Origin: Galeopsis tetrahit
Lineage: Eukaryota > Streptophyta > Magnoliopsida > Lamiales > Lamiaceae
DNA length: 64,000 nt
Assembly: GCA_963675135.1 (NCBI GenBank)
Contig: OY776121.1
Location: 83,102,875-83,166,874 of the forward strand
Reading direction: 5' to 3'
Shown here piece after piece: positions 10,550-19,394 of the stretch. The position numbers were made by a program, and so were the translations under genes. The notes under the pieces are model-generated. The model did no database searches. It was given only the letters and a program-made list of their open reading frames with translations, and had not been told where the DNA came from. Position 1 is the first letter of the stretch. Every line of letters starts with the position of its first letter.

Positions 10550-12915
10550 CTATATACCCCTCTACATTTATTAATTAAATATACATTTAAAACCCCTAAT
10601 TTACCCTTCTACTAAAATATTCATAGTTAGATACACCCCCTTCAAAAATTAAAATCCTAACCCTAATAAAAGGAGCAACCACGTAGCACCTCCGAAAAAA
10701 ACACTTTGAATTAAAAAAAATATACATTTTTTCGACACTGGTTTGTCGATGAAAAACAGTCTTGTCGACGCTGGTTTGTCGACGAAAAATAGTCTGGTCA
10801 ATAACTCTTGATCGAAAGAAAATAAAAAATATCAAAATTTTCGATGACTCTTGGTAAAAAATATACACTACCGTCGACAAATAATTGTCGAAGATGGTGT
10901 ATATTTTTGACCAAGAGTTATAAAAAATTATAAAAAAAGAGAGGAAGAAACAGTAGTTTTGGGAGAGAAAAAGGAAAAAAAAAGGGGACCGGGGGAGGGG
11001 AGGGGGGGGGGGGGGGGGGGCGTGGGGAGTGAGGGAGGAGGGGCCGGCGACGACGGCTGTGGGAGGGAGGAGGACACGTTCCCGAGCATATTTTTCCCGC
11101 CCTACAACACTGCCGTCGCCGCCCTTTTTTTTTTTCCTTCTGCTGCAACAGTTGCAACACCTTTTCTCCTCCTCCCGCCGACCACACCTCACGGCCGCCC
11201 TACAGCACCGCCGCCAACGCCACCCACCCACCGAGCCGCCACCCTCTCCTCTCCTCCTCCCCTATAGCGCCGCCGCCACCCTTTTTTTTTTCCCTTCTGC
11301 TGCAACAGTTGTAGCACCCTTCCTCCTCCTCCCGCCGACCACACCGCATGGGCGCCGCTCCCCATGCTGCAACTCGCGCCGCCGCCCACACCCGCAAAGG
11401 TAGGGTTTCTCTCTCTCTTTTTTTTTTTTTTAGTTTTTTTTATTATTTTCGAAAGGAAATTGTCGAAAAAAAACATTGTGGTCGACAAATTGTTGTCTAC
11501 CATAATGTTTATTTTCGACAATTTCTTATCGAAAATTCTGATTTTTTTTTTAAATTTTTTTTTCGATAATGGTGTTTTTCGTCGACAAATTATAGTCAAT
11601 GATATACACTATGGTCGACAAACCAGTGTAGATCGACACTGGTTTGTTGAAAAAATGTAATTTTTTTTAGAAATTTCTAAGTTTTTTTTTTTAAATTTGT
11701 TTGGATGGCGGTCGCCGGAGGTGTGGGGGCGGGCGGCAATCGCCAGAGGTAGAGTGTGTGAATTTTAGATGAGTGTATCTATCCTGAGTTATTTTATTAA
11801 AACGACAAATTAGGTATTTTACATTAATATTAAATTAATAAGGGCGCGGTTATACACACACACCAACCTATTGAGGACACCCACTGGATGAGTACACACA
11901 CCATAAGATGATGACACCCACGTGGAAATCTAGAAAATACCCCTCTCATTTCAAACCCTAATTAAACCCTTTATCTTCCATCATTTCTCACATTTTCACA
12001 CACAAAGGTGCACCCACCTCCCCCTCCCTCCCAATCGATGCCGCCGCCCACCTCCCCTCCATCCAGTCGGCGTTGCTGCCCGCCCTCGCCCCCACAGCGC
12101 CCTCCCCTCTCTAGTCGTCGCCCTCCTCCCAACAGCGCGGCCGTCGTCACCCTACTCCCAACGGCGCGGCCGATCGCACCCCTCCTCCTTCGTGTCCTCT
12201 CCTCTCCGCCGCCATCTCCCTCCAGTCGTCGCAGCGCCGCCGCTGCTTTGAAGAAGGACGCGGCCGTTCGCACCCCTCCTCCCTCGTGCCCTCCCATCGC
12301 CGCAACTACTTTGAAGAAGGACGCGGCCGCCATCGCTCTCCTCCCAACGACGCGGCCGTTCGCACCCTTCTCCTCTCCACCACCATCTCCCCTCGCCGCC
12401 GGCGCTGCTTCAGGTAAGTTTACGAAAATTAGGGTTTTTTTAGTTTGTTAGGGATTATGTTCGAACAACTTGTGTTTGTTCATGGAAAAATTTCGAACAA
12501 TTTGTGTATGTTGGGGAAAAAATTTCGAACAAGATGTCCGATTTTTTTTTTCGAACAACTGAAAGTTGTTCATGAATTTTTTTCGAACACATTGATTTTG
12601 TTGGGTAAAAATTTTCACACATCTTAACTTTGTTAGTTAATGTTTTCGAACATCTTAAGAGATTTTTTATTTTTATTTTTGTTGAAATTTTGTGTTTGGT
12701 GAAGATGATTCTGTAGTGAAATAGAATGGGTGGGTGTACTCATCTTTTTTTTTTTTCATAAATTTTACACGAGGGGTATATGGGACATTTCACATGTCCG
12801 AAAAGATCAAAAAAATGTTTGGTGGGTGTACTCAATAGATTGGTGTGTGTATAACCGCGCCCAATTAATAAATGGGCAAGGGGAGTATACTTAACAAGTT
12901 TGGAGGGGTATATAG
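10550..12915. mobile_element. MULE-like element with GTCGAC hairpins, copy 1 (interrupted)
   Basis: The left end 'ctatatacccctc' is the inverted complement of the right end 'gaggggtatatag'. The ends belong to the family seen intact at 45378-46522 and 46562-47838. The left end has lost part of the family's terminal repeat, and no target duplication could be matched. The interior has GC-rich low-complexity blocks, including a tandem pair of about 150-bp units near 11110-11345 with 'ttctgctgcaacagttg'. It also has long inverted repeats at 10847-10918 and 11446-11535. A second element (11842-12862) is inserted in its right part. The proline- or arginine-rich frames are products of GC-rich repeats, not genes. 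Confidence 0.75.
11842..12862. mobile_element. MULE-like element, TTCGAA family, nested, 9-bp target duplication
   Basis: Terminal inverted repeats start 'gggcgcggttatacacacac' and end with the complement '...tgtgtataaccgcgccc'. Both sides are flanked by the 9-bp direct repeat aattaataa (11833-11841 and 12863-12871), the target size of Mutator-like elements. The interior has a GC-rich block (about 12005-12415) and then an array of TTCGAACA motifs (about 12462-12655). There is no transposase. A second, truncated copy in opposite orientation is at 34981-36145. The 147-residue proline-rich frame inside is low complexity and not supported as a gene. Confidence 0.85.
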
Positions 12916-13575
12916 ACTGGCCCACTGAATAACCGGCCCATGGAATCTTTCATCCCTTGTTGGGCTTATTTGGGTTCCTTGTGGGCTGCATGGTTTCTCA
13001 GCCCAAAGTCTTTTATTAACTAAAGTCCAGTTTTCTTTCTTCCATAAAAGTAGATTTTTATTCCTTTCTCTCAATCCATAGTTGACAGCCCTCTGATCTC
13101 CTCGTATCCTTACTAACCTTCGGAAATATAATAAGATACTCCATTGTAAGCAAATCTCATTTAGAGTATTCTTAACAAAAAAAAATAAAAATAGAAGTGA
13201 TATCCAATGTGAATAATTAAAATTTAATTAACCATTCATACAATAATTATATTCTCCACTAAGTTGAAACAACACAAGATCAATTTTCAAAATTATGTTA
13301 AAAATCTATTAGCAGATTTCTTTGTCTTTTACTTTAATTTATATATAGTGGGCACACTTGTGTGGAATAGGGGAAAGGGCAAACGTCTGATTGGTTAGGT
13401 GTTCTATCAATGATTGAGACAGTAGAGAGCCCTAGGGTCAGCAACATTAAATGAGCAAATTTGTAAAGATAATAAGATGCAATAATTGAGCAAATTTGAA
13501 AGAGAAGAAACACAAAACAACTTACAAAGCTGAAGGTCATATCTGTTCATAATTAGAGAAAAAAAAAAAGGGCAT
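12916..13575. promoter_or_regulatory. Upstream region of the first subtilase gene
   Basis: The sequence from about 13345 to the ATG is repeated almost unchanged upstream of the second subtilase copy (about 16745-16949), so the promoter-proximal region was duplicated with the gene. It includes a TATATATAG candidate TATA box at about 13340. It also includes a conserved stretch around 'gggcaaacgtctgattggtt' containing an ATTGG CCAAT-box complement. Nothing else is recognisable to the left except AT-rich DNA. Confidence 0.55.
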
Positions 13576-15843
13576 ATGAAGAAGCTTATGACAGTTGTTT
13601 TTACTCTGTTTTACCTAGTTGATCATGGGGTTTCACAAAAACGATCAACATACATCGTTCATATGGACAAATCTGTCATGCCTATCCCATTCTCCAACCA
13701 CCATTCTTGGTATTCTTCCTTGCTTCAATCAGATAAATTTGAATCCAAGCTTGTTTACACTTACGACAATGCCTTCCATGGCTTCGCTGCTGTGTTGTCC
13801 GAACCCCAATTGGAAGCTTTGAAGAACTCCCATGGCTTCCTCTCGGCTTATCCTGATGATATAGTCACACCCGATACCACACATTCTTACAAATTCCTGT
13901 CCCTCAATACAGCAACGGGGATATGGCCAGCCTCTGATTACGGCAAAGATGTCATCATCGGTGTCGTAGATTCCGGAATCTCCCCTGAAATCCCCAGTTT
14001 TAACGACAACGGGATGACCGAAATTCCGGCTAGGTGGAAGGGAAGTTGCCAGGGAGGTGAAAATTTCAATTCTTCTTTATGCAACAACAAAATCATTGGA
14101 GCTAAATATTTCAATGAAGGAATTCGAGCAGATAATCCTGGCTATATAATTACGAATTCTGCTAGGGATGAGACCGGTCATGGCACACACGTGGCCTCCA
14201 CGGCAGCCGGAAACTACGTCGACGGAGTTTCATTCTTCGGGTACGCCCCTGGAACAGCGAGAGGCGTTGCTCCTCGTGCTCATTTGGCAGTGTATAAAGT
14301 ACTTTGGAACCAAGGAGGCTATGAATCAGATACCCTTGCAGGCATTGATCAAGCTGTGGCAGATGGTGTTGACATAATCTCCATTTCACTGAGTTATGGT
14401 CAAACACATTTGTACGAAAATCCGATTGCAATAGCAGGATTTGGCGCTAGGGCGAAGGGAATTCTCGTCTCCGTATCAGCAGGAAATCGAGGCCCAAGAT
14501 TCGCGTCCATGCTAGATGGGGTCCCATGGTCTTTCGTAGTCGCCGCGGGGACTATTGATCGTTGGTTTTCCGGTACATTGACTCTAGGAAACGGTAAGTC
14601 CATCCGAGGATGGACTATGTTTCCGGCAAGAGCCGTAGTTGAAGGTTCGCGTCTCGTTTACAACGAGACGTTATCTCCTTGCTTCCCGAGGGAATTACTA
14701 GCAGAGTTCCCTGATCAGAGCATCATTATATGCAATTTAACTGATGATAGTTCGCGCTTCTCTTCCTTAATGTCTGATCTATCCCAGTCTAATGTCCGAG
14801 CAGTTATCATCATCTCCGATTATGCGAGCAGCCTACTCCAATCCTATTCATTTCCATATCCCGGAGTCGTGATCACGCCCTCAGAAGCACGGGACGTGAT
14901 CAATTATGCATCAAATAGTGATACGCCAACAGCAACCATCAATTTCCTGCAGACTTTTGTCGGGACAGCTGAGCCAAGAGCTGCCCCGGCCCTGGCAGAC
15001 TTCTCGTCCAGAGGGCCTTCCAGAAGCTTCCCTGGAATTCTGAAGCCTGACATTACCGCCCCGGGATTTCTTATTCTAGCAGCTTCCTATCCTTTCACTT
15101 CGTTAGCAGGAATTGGAAACAATATTCACCTCGCGAGCAACTACACTTTCTTTTCGGGTACATCAATGGCATGCCCTCATATCTCTGGAATCGCTGCACT
15201 TCTCAAAGCTGCTCATCCTGATTGGAGCCCCGCGGTTATCCAATCTGCGATGATGACAACTGCAAATCCACGTGACAATACAAAAGAACGAATCAAGGAC
15301 ATGGGGCTCGATTATCAGGTTGCCACCCCTTTAGGCATTGGATCGGGTCAAGTTGATCCAAACCGCGCACTTGATCCAGGGCTTGTGTACGATGCATCCG
15401 TGCAAGATCTTGTCAATCTTGTTTGTTCCATGGGTTTCAGCCCGGAACAAACTCGGACCATCATCAGATCAAGCTACAATTGCTCGAATCCATCCTCAGA
15501 CTTGAACTACCCATCTTTCATTGCTCTGTATGAAGTTCATGAAAACACAAGTGGGATTACACAGAGATTCAAGAGGACAGTCACGAATGTAGGGAGTGGT
15601 GCAGCAAAGTATAAAGTGAAGGTGGAGAAACCGAAGGGCTCTACGATCACAGTATCACCACAAATGTTAGTGTTCGGAAAGAAATACGAGAAGCAGAGTT
15701 ATTCTGTTACCATTGGGTATAGGAGTAAGAAGGAGAGTGTGATCACGGATGGATCAATAACTTGGATTGAAGTGAAGGGGAAGCACAGTGTAAGAAGTCC
15801 CATTGTCATTTCTCCAGGGGCCGTCAAGAATGATGAGGATTAG
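13576..15843 (+). CDS. Subtilisin-like serine protease, SBT1 family (SBT1.9/SBT3-like), copy 1
   Basis: An intact, intronless 755-residue pre-pro-protease. Order: signal peptide (about 1-20), inhibitor I9 prodomain beginning STYIVHMDKS (about 24-105), S8 catalytic domain with inserted PA domain, and a C-terminal fibronectin-III-like domain. The catalytic set is complete: Asp132 (VVDSG), His202 (GHGTH), oxyanion Asn304 (SAGNRGP) and Ser530 (SGTSMACPH). By family it is secreted to the cell wall, where it self-cleaves its prodomain and cuts extracellular proteins or peptide precursors. Oddity: after the catalytic Asp the usual TGIWPES reads SGISPEI, changing a normally invariant Trp; the tandem partner at 16950 keeps the consensus. 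The start is the first ATG ahead of a proper signal peptide, just after an A-run. Assignment to the SBT1.9 branch is by resemblance only. Confidence 0.92.
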   Translation: MKKLMTVVFTLFYLVDHGVSQKRSTYIVHMDKSVMPIPFSNHHSWYSSLLQSDKFESKLVYTYDNAFHGFAAVLSEPQLEALKNSHGFLSAYPDDIVTPDTTHSYKFLSLNTATGIWPASDYGKDVIIGVVDSGISPEIPSFNDNGMTEIPARWKGSCQGGENFNSSLCNNKIIGAKYFNEGIRADNPGYIITNSARDETGHGTHVASTAAGNYVDGVSFFGYAPGTARGVAPRAHLAVYKVLWNQGGYESDTLAGIDQAVADGVDIISISLSYGQTHLYENPIAIAGFGARAKGILVSVSAGNRGPRFASMLDGVPWSFVVAAGTIDRWFSGTLTLGNGKSIRGWTMFPARAVVEGSRLVYNETLSPCFPRELLAEFPDQSIIICNLTDDSSRFSSLMSDLSQSNVRAVIIISDYASSLLQSYSFPYPGVVITPSEARDVINYASNSDTPTATINFLQTFVGTAEPRAAPALADFSSRGPSRSFPGILKPDITAPGFLILAASYPFTSLAGIGNNIHLASNYTFFSGTSMACPHISGIAALLKAAHPDWSPAVIQSAMMTTANPRDNTKERIKDMGLDYQVATPLGIGSGQVDPNRALDPGLVYDASVQDLVNLVCSMGFSPEQTRTIIRSSYNCSNPSSDLNYPSFIALYEVHENTSGITQRFKRTVTNVGSGAAKYKVKVEKPKGSTITVSPQMLVFGKKYEKQSYSVTIGYRSKKESVITDGSITWIEVKGKHSVRSPIVISPGAVKNDED

Positions 15844-16556
15844 CTTTATTTTCCTATCAAAGGGAAATGCTCTTCACCACCTTCTAAAGAGGTCTATTTT
15901 TTCAGATTACTCAATGAATTGAAGTATTTGCTTTCCATCCATTCGTGACTGACTACTAATTCAAATATAACATAAAATCTCAACCCACCTTTCCTCAAGG
16001 GTGATGCATACCAAAATTTCACTAACTAAGAAAAAAGTTATTTGATTATAATTTGAAAATACAAAATATAATTATATAAAATCTGAATATTTAATACTAA
16101 TCCAATAGAATTCAAAAATGTTTTTTTTAAATGTAAATTCTAAATTTTTTAAATTGAATACAAATCTATATTAAAACTAAAATTTATATACATAACTTAT
16201 ATAAAATCTGTATTTGAAGATAGAAGTCCAACAAATAACCCTGTGTGGCTGCAGTGAGCCTGTGACAGCTAATATTTTATAACAACTTGTTCATTTATGT
16301 TTATGGACCCCATATTAAACTGATAGTTAGAACAAATTTTCTACAAGCGCAATTTAATATCAACCCTCAATTTACTTCCCATCTAAGACGGTTGATTCAG
16401 TTTTTTAATATTTTACTTTTAAAGAAAGAGCAGTCAGCAACATTAAACAAGATAAGATGCAAAAATTGAGAAAAGGTTAACAGTGACTTGATTACAAGTT
16501 TAGAACCAGCAAATCAAATTCTCTTCACATTAATTCAGTGCAAAATACAGAAAGAA
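15844..16556. other. Spacer between subtilase copies
   Basis: AT-rich, no gene. It holds the 3' untranslated region of the first subtilase and the upstream region of the remnant at 16557. Part of it (about 16425-16465, 'gcagtcagcaacattaaa' and 'gataagatgcaa.aattga') resembles the promoter of the full copies, so the remnant's promoter is an older relative of theirs. Confidence 0.45.
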
Positions 16557-16733
16557 ATGAAGCAGCTTCTGAGAGTTGGTATAATTCTTGTATCTTGGTG
16601 TTTGGTAACTCAACATGGGATTTCAGAAACATACATTGTCCATATGGACAAATCCATCATGCCTATTCCATTCTCCAATCATCATTCTTGGTATTCTTCC
16701 TTGCTTCAATCAGATAAACTCGAATTCCAATAG
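16557..16733 (+). pseudogene. Subtilase N-terminal remnant
   Basis: Fifty-eight codons encode a signal peptide (MKQLLRVGIILVSW...) and the start of the I9 prodomain (ETYIVHMDKSIMPIPFSNHH SW...), ending SDKLEFQ at an immediate stop. The signal peptide differs from those of the neighbours, so this is the head of a third paralogue. It breaks off at the point where the duplicated promoter of the next gene begins. No protease domain remains, so no enzyme activity is expected. Confidence 0.85.
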
Positions 16734-16949
16734 TGTACTACTAAATCATGTGGGATAGGGAAAAGGGCAAACGTCTGATTGGTTAGGGGTTCTTTCAATG
16801 ATTGAGACAGTAGAGAGAGAAACATTAAATGAGCAAATTTGAAAAGATCATAAGATGCAATAATTTGAAAGAGAAGAAACACAAAACAACTTACAAAGCT
16901 GAATGTCATATCTGTTCATAATTAGAGCAAAAAAAAAAAAAAAAGTCAT
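16734..16949 (+). promoter_or_regulatory. Duplicated promoter of subtilase copy 2
   Basis: This stretch repeats the promoter of the first gene (about 13355-13575) with small gaps: 'aaagggcaaacgtctgattg', 'atgattgagacagtagagag', 'agagaagaaacacaaaacaa' and 'gaa.gtcatatctgttcata' are shared. It is joined directly to the truncated remnant, marking a recombination breakpoint at about 16733-16745. No TATA box equivalent to that of copy 1 is present at the junction. Confidence 0.7.
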
Positions 16950-19124
16950 ATGAAGAAGCTTATGACAGTTCCTCTGATTGTTTTTACTTTGTTTTACCTA
17001 GTTGATCATGGGATTTCACAAAAACGATCAACATACATCGTTCATATGGACAAATCCATCATGCCTATCCCATTCTCCAATCACCATTCTTGGTATTCTT
17101 CTTTGCTTCAATCAGATAAATTTGAATCCAAGCTTGTTTACACTTACGACAATGCCTTCCATGGCTTCGCTGCTGTGTTGTCCGAACCCCAATTGGAAGC
17201 TCTGAAGAAGTCTCATGGCTTCCTCTCAGCTTATCCCGATAATGTAGTCACACCCGCTACCACACATTCTTACAAATTCCTGTCCCTCAACACAGCAACA
17301 GGGCTATGGCCAGCCTCTGATTACGGCAAAGATGCCATCATCGGTGTCGTGGACACTGGAATCTGGCCGGAGAGCCCGAGTTTTAACGATGATGGAATGA
17401 CTGAAATTCCGGCGAGGTGGAAGGGAGGTTGCCAGGAAGGGGAAGGATTTAATTCTTCTCTATGCAACAACAAACTCACCGGAGCTAAATATTTCAATGA
17501 AGGTGTTCGAGCTGCAGATCCTAGTGTTATCATAACACCCAATTCAGCCAGGGATATATCCGGCCATGGCACACATGTGGCCGCCACGGCAGCCGGAAAC
17601 TACGTCGATGGCGTTTCCTTCTTCGGGTACGCCCCTGGAACAGCCAGAGGCGTTGCACCCCGTGCACGAGTGGCTATGTATAAGGTTATTTGGAACGATG
17701 GAAGCTATGAATCTGATGCACTTGCAGGCATTGATCAAGCTGTGGCAGATGGTGTTGACATAATCTCGATTTCACTGAGTTTTCGCCAGGTTTTGCTGTA
17801 CGAAAATCCGTTAGCGATAGCAGGATTCGGTGCCAGGGAGAAGGGAATTCTCGTCTCTGTCTCAGCAGGAAACCGGGGCCCAAGTTTTGGGACCCTTCGC
17901 GAAGGGATCCCGTGGGCTTTCATAGTGGCAGCGGGGACTATTGACCGGTGGTTTTCCGGTACCTTGACTCTTGGAAACGGTAAGTCCATCCAGGGATGGA
18001 CTATGTTTCCAGCAAGAGCAGTAGTAAAAAATTTACCTCTCATTTATAACAAGACGTTATCACCGTGCAACTCGAGTGAATTACTAGCAGAGTTCCCTGA
18101 ACAGAGCATCATTATATGCATTTTACCCTTTGATGACGAAGGTTATGGATTCGATTTCTTATTAGCTGATCTATCCCAGTCTAATGTCCGAGCAGCTATC
18201 ATCGTATCCAACGATACGAGAATACTTCAGTACAACTCATTTCGTCACCCGGGAGTCGTGATCACGCCCTCAGAAGCCCAAGACGTGATCAATTATGCAT
18301 CAAATAGTGATGCTCCAACGGCAAGTATCAGTTTCCTACATACTATTGTCGGGGCAGCTGCCCCAGCCCTGGCAGAGTTCTCGTCTAGAGGACCTGCCAG
18401 AAGTTACCCCGGAATTCTAAAGCCCGACATTACAGCCCCTGGAGTTCTTATCCTAGCATCCTGCATTCCTCCCAGGTCTGTGCGTATTGGCAGCATATTC
18501 CTCGAAACCGACTACACGCTCTTGTCGGGTACATCAATGGCATGTCCTCATATCTCCGGAATCGCTGCACTTCTCAAAGCTGCTCATCCCGATTGGAGCC
18601 CCGCGGCAGTTCAATCCGCGATGATGACAACTGCGAATCCACGGGATAATACTGGACAACGGATCAAGGACATTGGGTTCAATGATCAGGTTGCCACCCC
18701 GTTTGGCATTGGATCGGGTCAAGTTGATCCGAACCGGGCTCTCGATCCGGGCCTCGTCTACGATGCATCCGTGCAAGATTTTGTCAATCTTGTTTGTTCC
18801 ATGGGTTTTAGCCCGGAACAAACTCGTACTATCATAAGATCGAGCTACAACTGCTGGACTGCGTCCTCGGACTTGAATTACCCATCTTTCGTTGCTCTGT
18901 ATGTAGATCAGAATAACAGAAGTGCGATTACTCAGACATTCAAGAGGACGGTCACGAATGTAGGCAACGGTGCAGCCACGTATAGGGTGAGGGTGGAGAA
19001 GCCGAAGGGCTGTAGGGTCACAATATCACCGGAAACATTAGTGTTCGGAAAGAAACATGAGAAGCAGAGTTACTCTCTTACCATTCGTTATAGGAACGCC
19101 TTCTCGGACGGCTCAATCACTTGA
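16950..19124 (+). CDS. Subtilisin-like serine protease, SBT1 family, copy 2 with truncated C-terminus
   Basis: A 724-residue intronless subtilase, closely similar to the copy at 13576. It has a signal peptide, I9 prodomain (STYIVHMDKS), S8 domain with PA insertion and most of the fibronectin-III-like domain. The catalytic residues are Asp135 (VVDTGIWPES), His206 (GHGTH), Asn308 (SAGNRGP) and Ser529 (SGTSMACPH). The reading frame ends ...SDGSIT. Relatives continue with a Trp-Ile-Glu-Val stretch for about 25 more residues. Here 'acttgg-att-gaagtg' has become 'acttgaagtg', a 5-base loss that makes an early stop. The lost tail is still readable in another frame to the stop at 19189-19191. The missing beta-strand may impair folding or secretion, so this copy may be inactive; the catalytic core is intact. 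It is tail-to-tail with the GLR gene. Confidence 0.88.
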   Translation: MKKLMTVPLIVFTLFYLVDHGISQKRSTYIVHMDKSIMPIPFSNHHSWYSSLLQSDKFESKLVYTYDNAFHGFAAVLSEPQLEALKKSHGFLSAYPDNVVTPATTHSYKFLSLNTATGLWPASDYGKDAIIGVVDTGIWPESPSFNDDGMTEIPARWKGGCQEGEGFNSSLCNNKLTGAKYFNEGVRAADPSVIITPNSARDISGHGTHVAATAAGNYVDGVSFFGYAPGTARGVAPRARVAMYKVIWNDGSYESDALAGIDQAVADGVDIISISLSFRQVLLYENPLAIAGFGAREKGILVSVSAGNRGPSFGTLREGIPWAFIVAAGTIDRWFSGTLTLGNGKSIQGWTMFPARAVVKNLPLIYNKTLSPCNSSELLAEFPEQSIIICILPFDDEGYGFDFLLADLSQSNVRAAIIVSNDTRILQYNSFRHPGVVITPSEAQDVINYASNSDAPTASISFLHTIVGAAAPALAEFSSRGPARSYPGILKPDITAPGVLILASCIPPRSVRIGSIFLETDYTLLSGTSMACPHISGIAALLKAAHPDWSPAAVQSAMMTTANPRDNTGQRIKDIGFNDQVATPFGIGSGQVDPNRALDPGLVYDASVQDFVNLVCSMGFSPEQTRTIIRSSYNCWTASSDLNYPSFVALYVDQNNRSAITQTFKRTVTNVGNGAATYRVRVEKPKGCRVTISPETLVFGKKHEKQSYSLTIRYRNAFSDGSIT

Positions 19125-19394
19125 AGTGAACGGGAAGCACACTGTAAGAAGTCCCATTGTAGTTTCTCCAATGGTCCGTACTCATGAGTAGCTTTCGCCA
19201 TTGTTGAATAACATTGCTTTCAGATGTTTGTACATGTAACTGCTATTCCAACTATATTACCAATTTATGAAGTGTGCTTAACCATATCATATCTATTATA
19301 TTCGACTTAATCTTAAAATACATGATTTAACTACAACTTCATTAGAATGATAATTCTGTACAGCTTGTATATCTACCTAAGATTAACAATATAT
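19125..19394. other. Convergent 3' ends of subtilase copy 2 and the GLR gene
   Basis: It holds the out-of-frame tail of the subtilase (to 19191) and the 3' untranslated regions of both convergent genes in about 200 bases. No other feature is seen. Confidence 0.5.

Noticed and set aside
10596..11403. Overlapping long frames in the first MULE-like element
   Set aside because: Low-complexity and composed of duplicated GC-rich units and hairpins. No conserved protein features.
12008..12451. 147-codon proline/serine-rich open frame
   Set aside because: It lies wholly in the GC-rich block of a MULE-like element, has low-complexity composition, and a long frame is open on the opposite strand too. 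No domain is recognisable.
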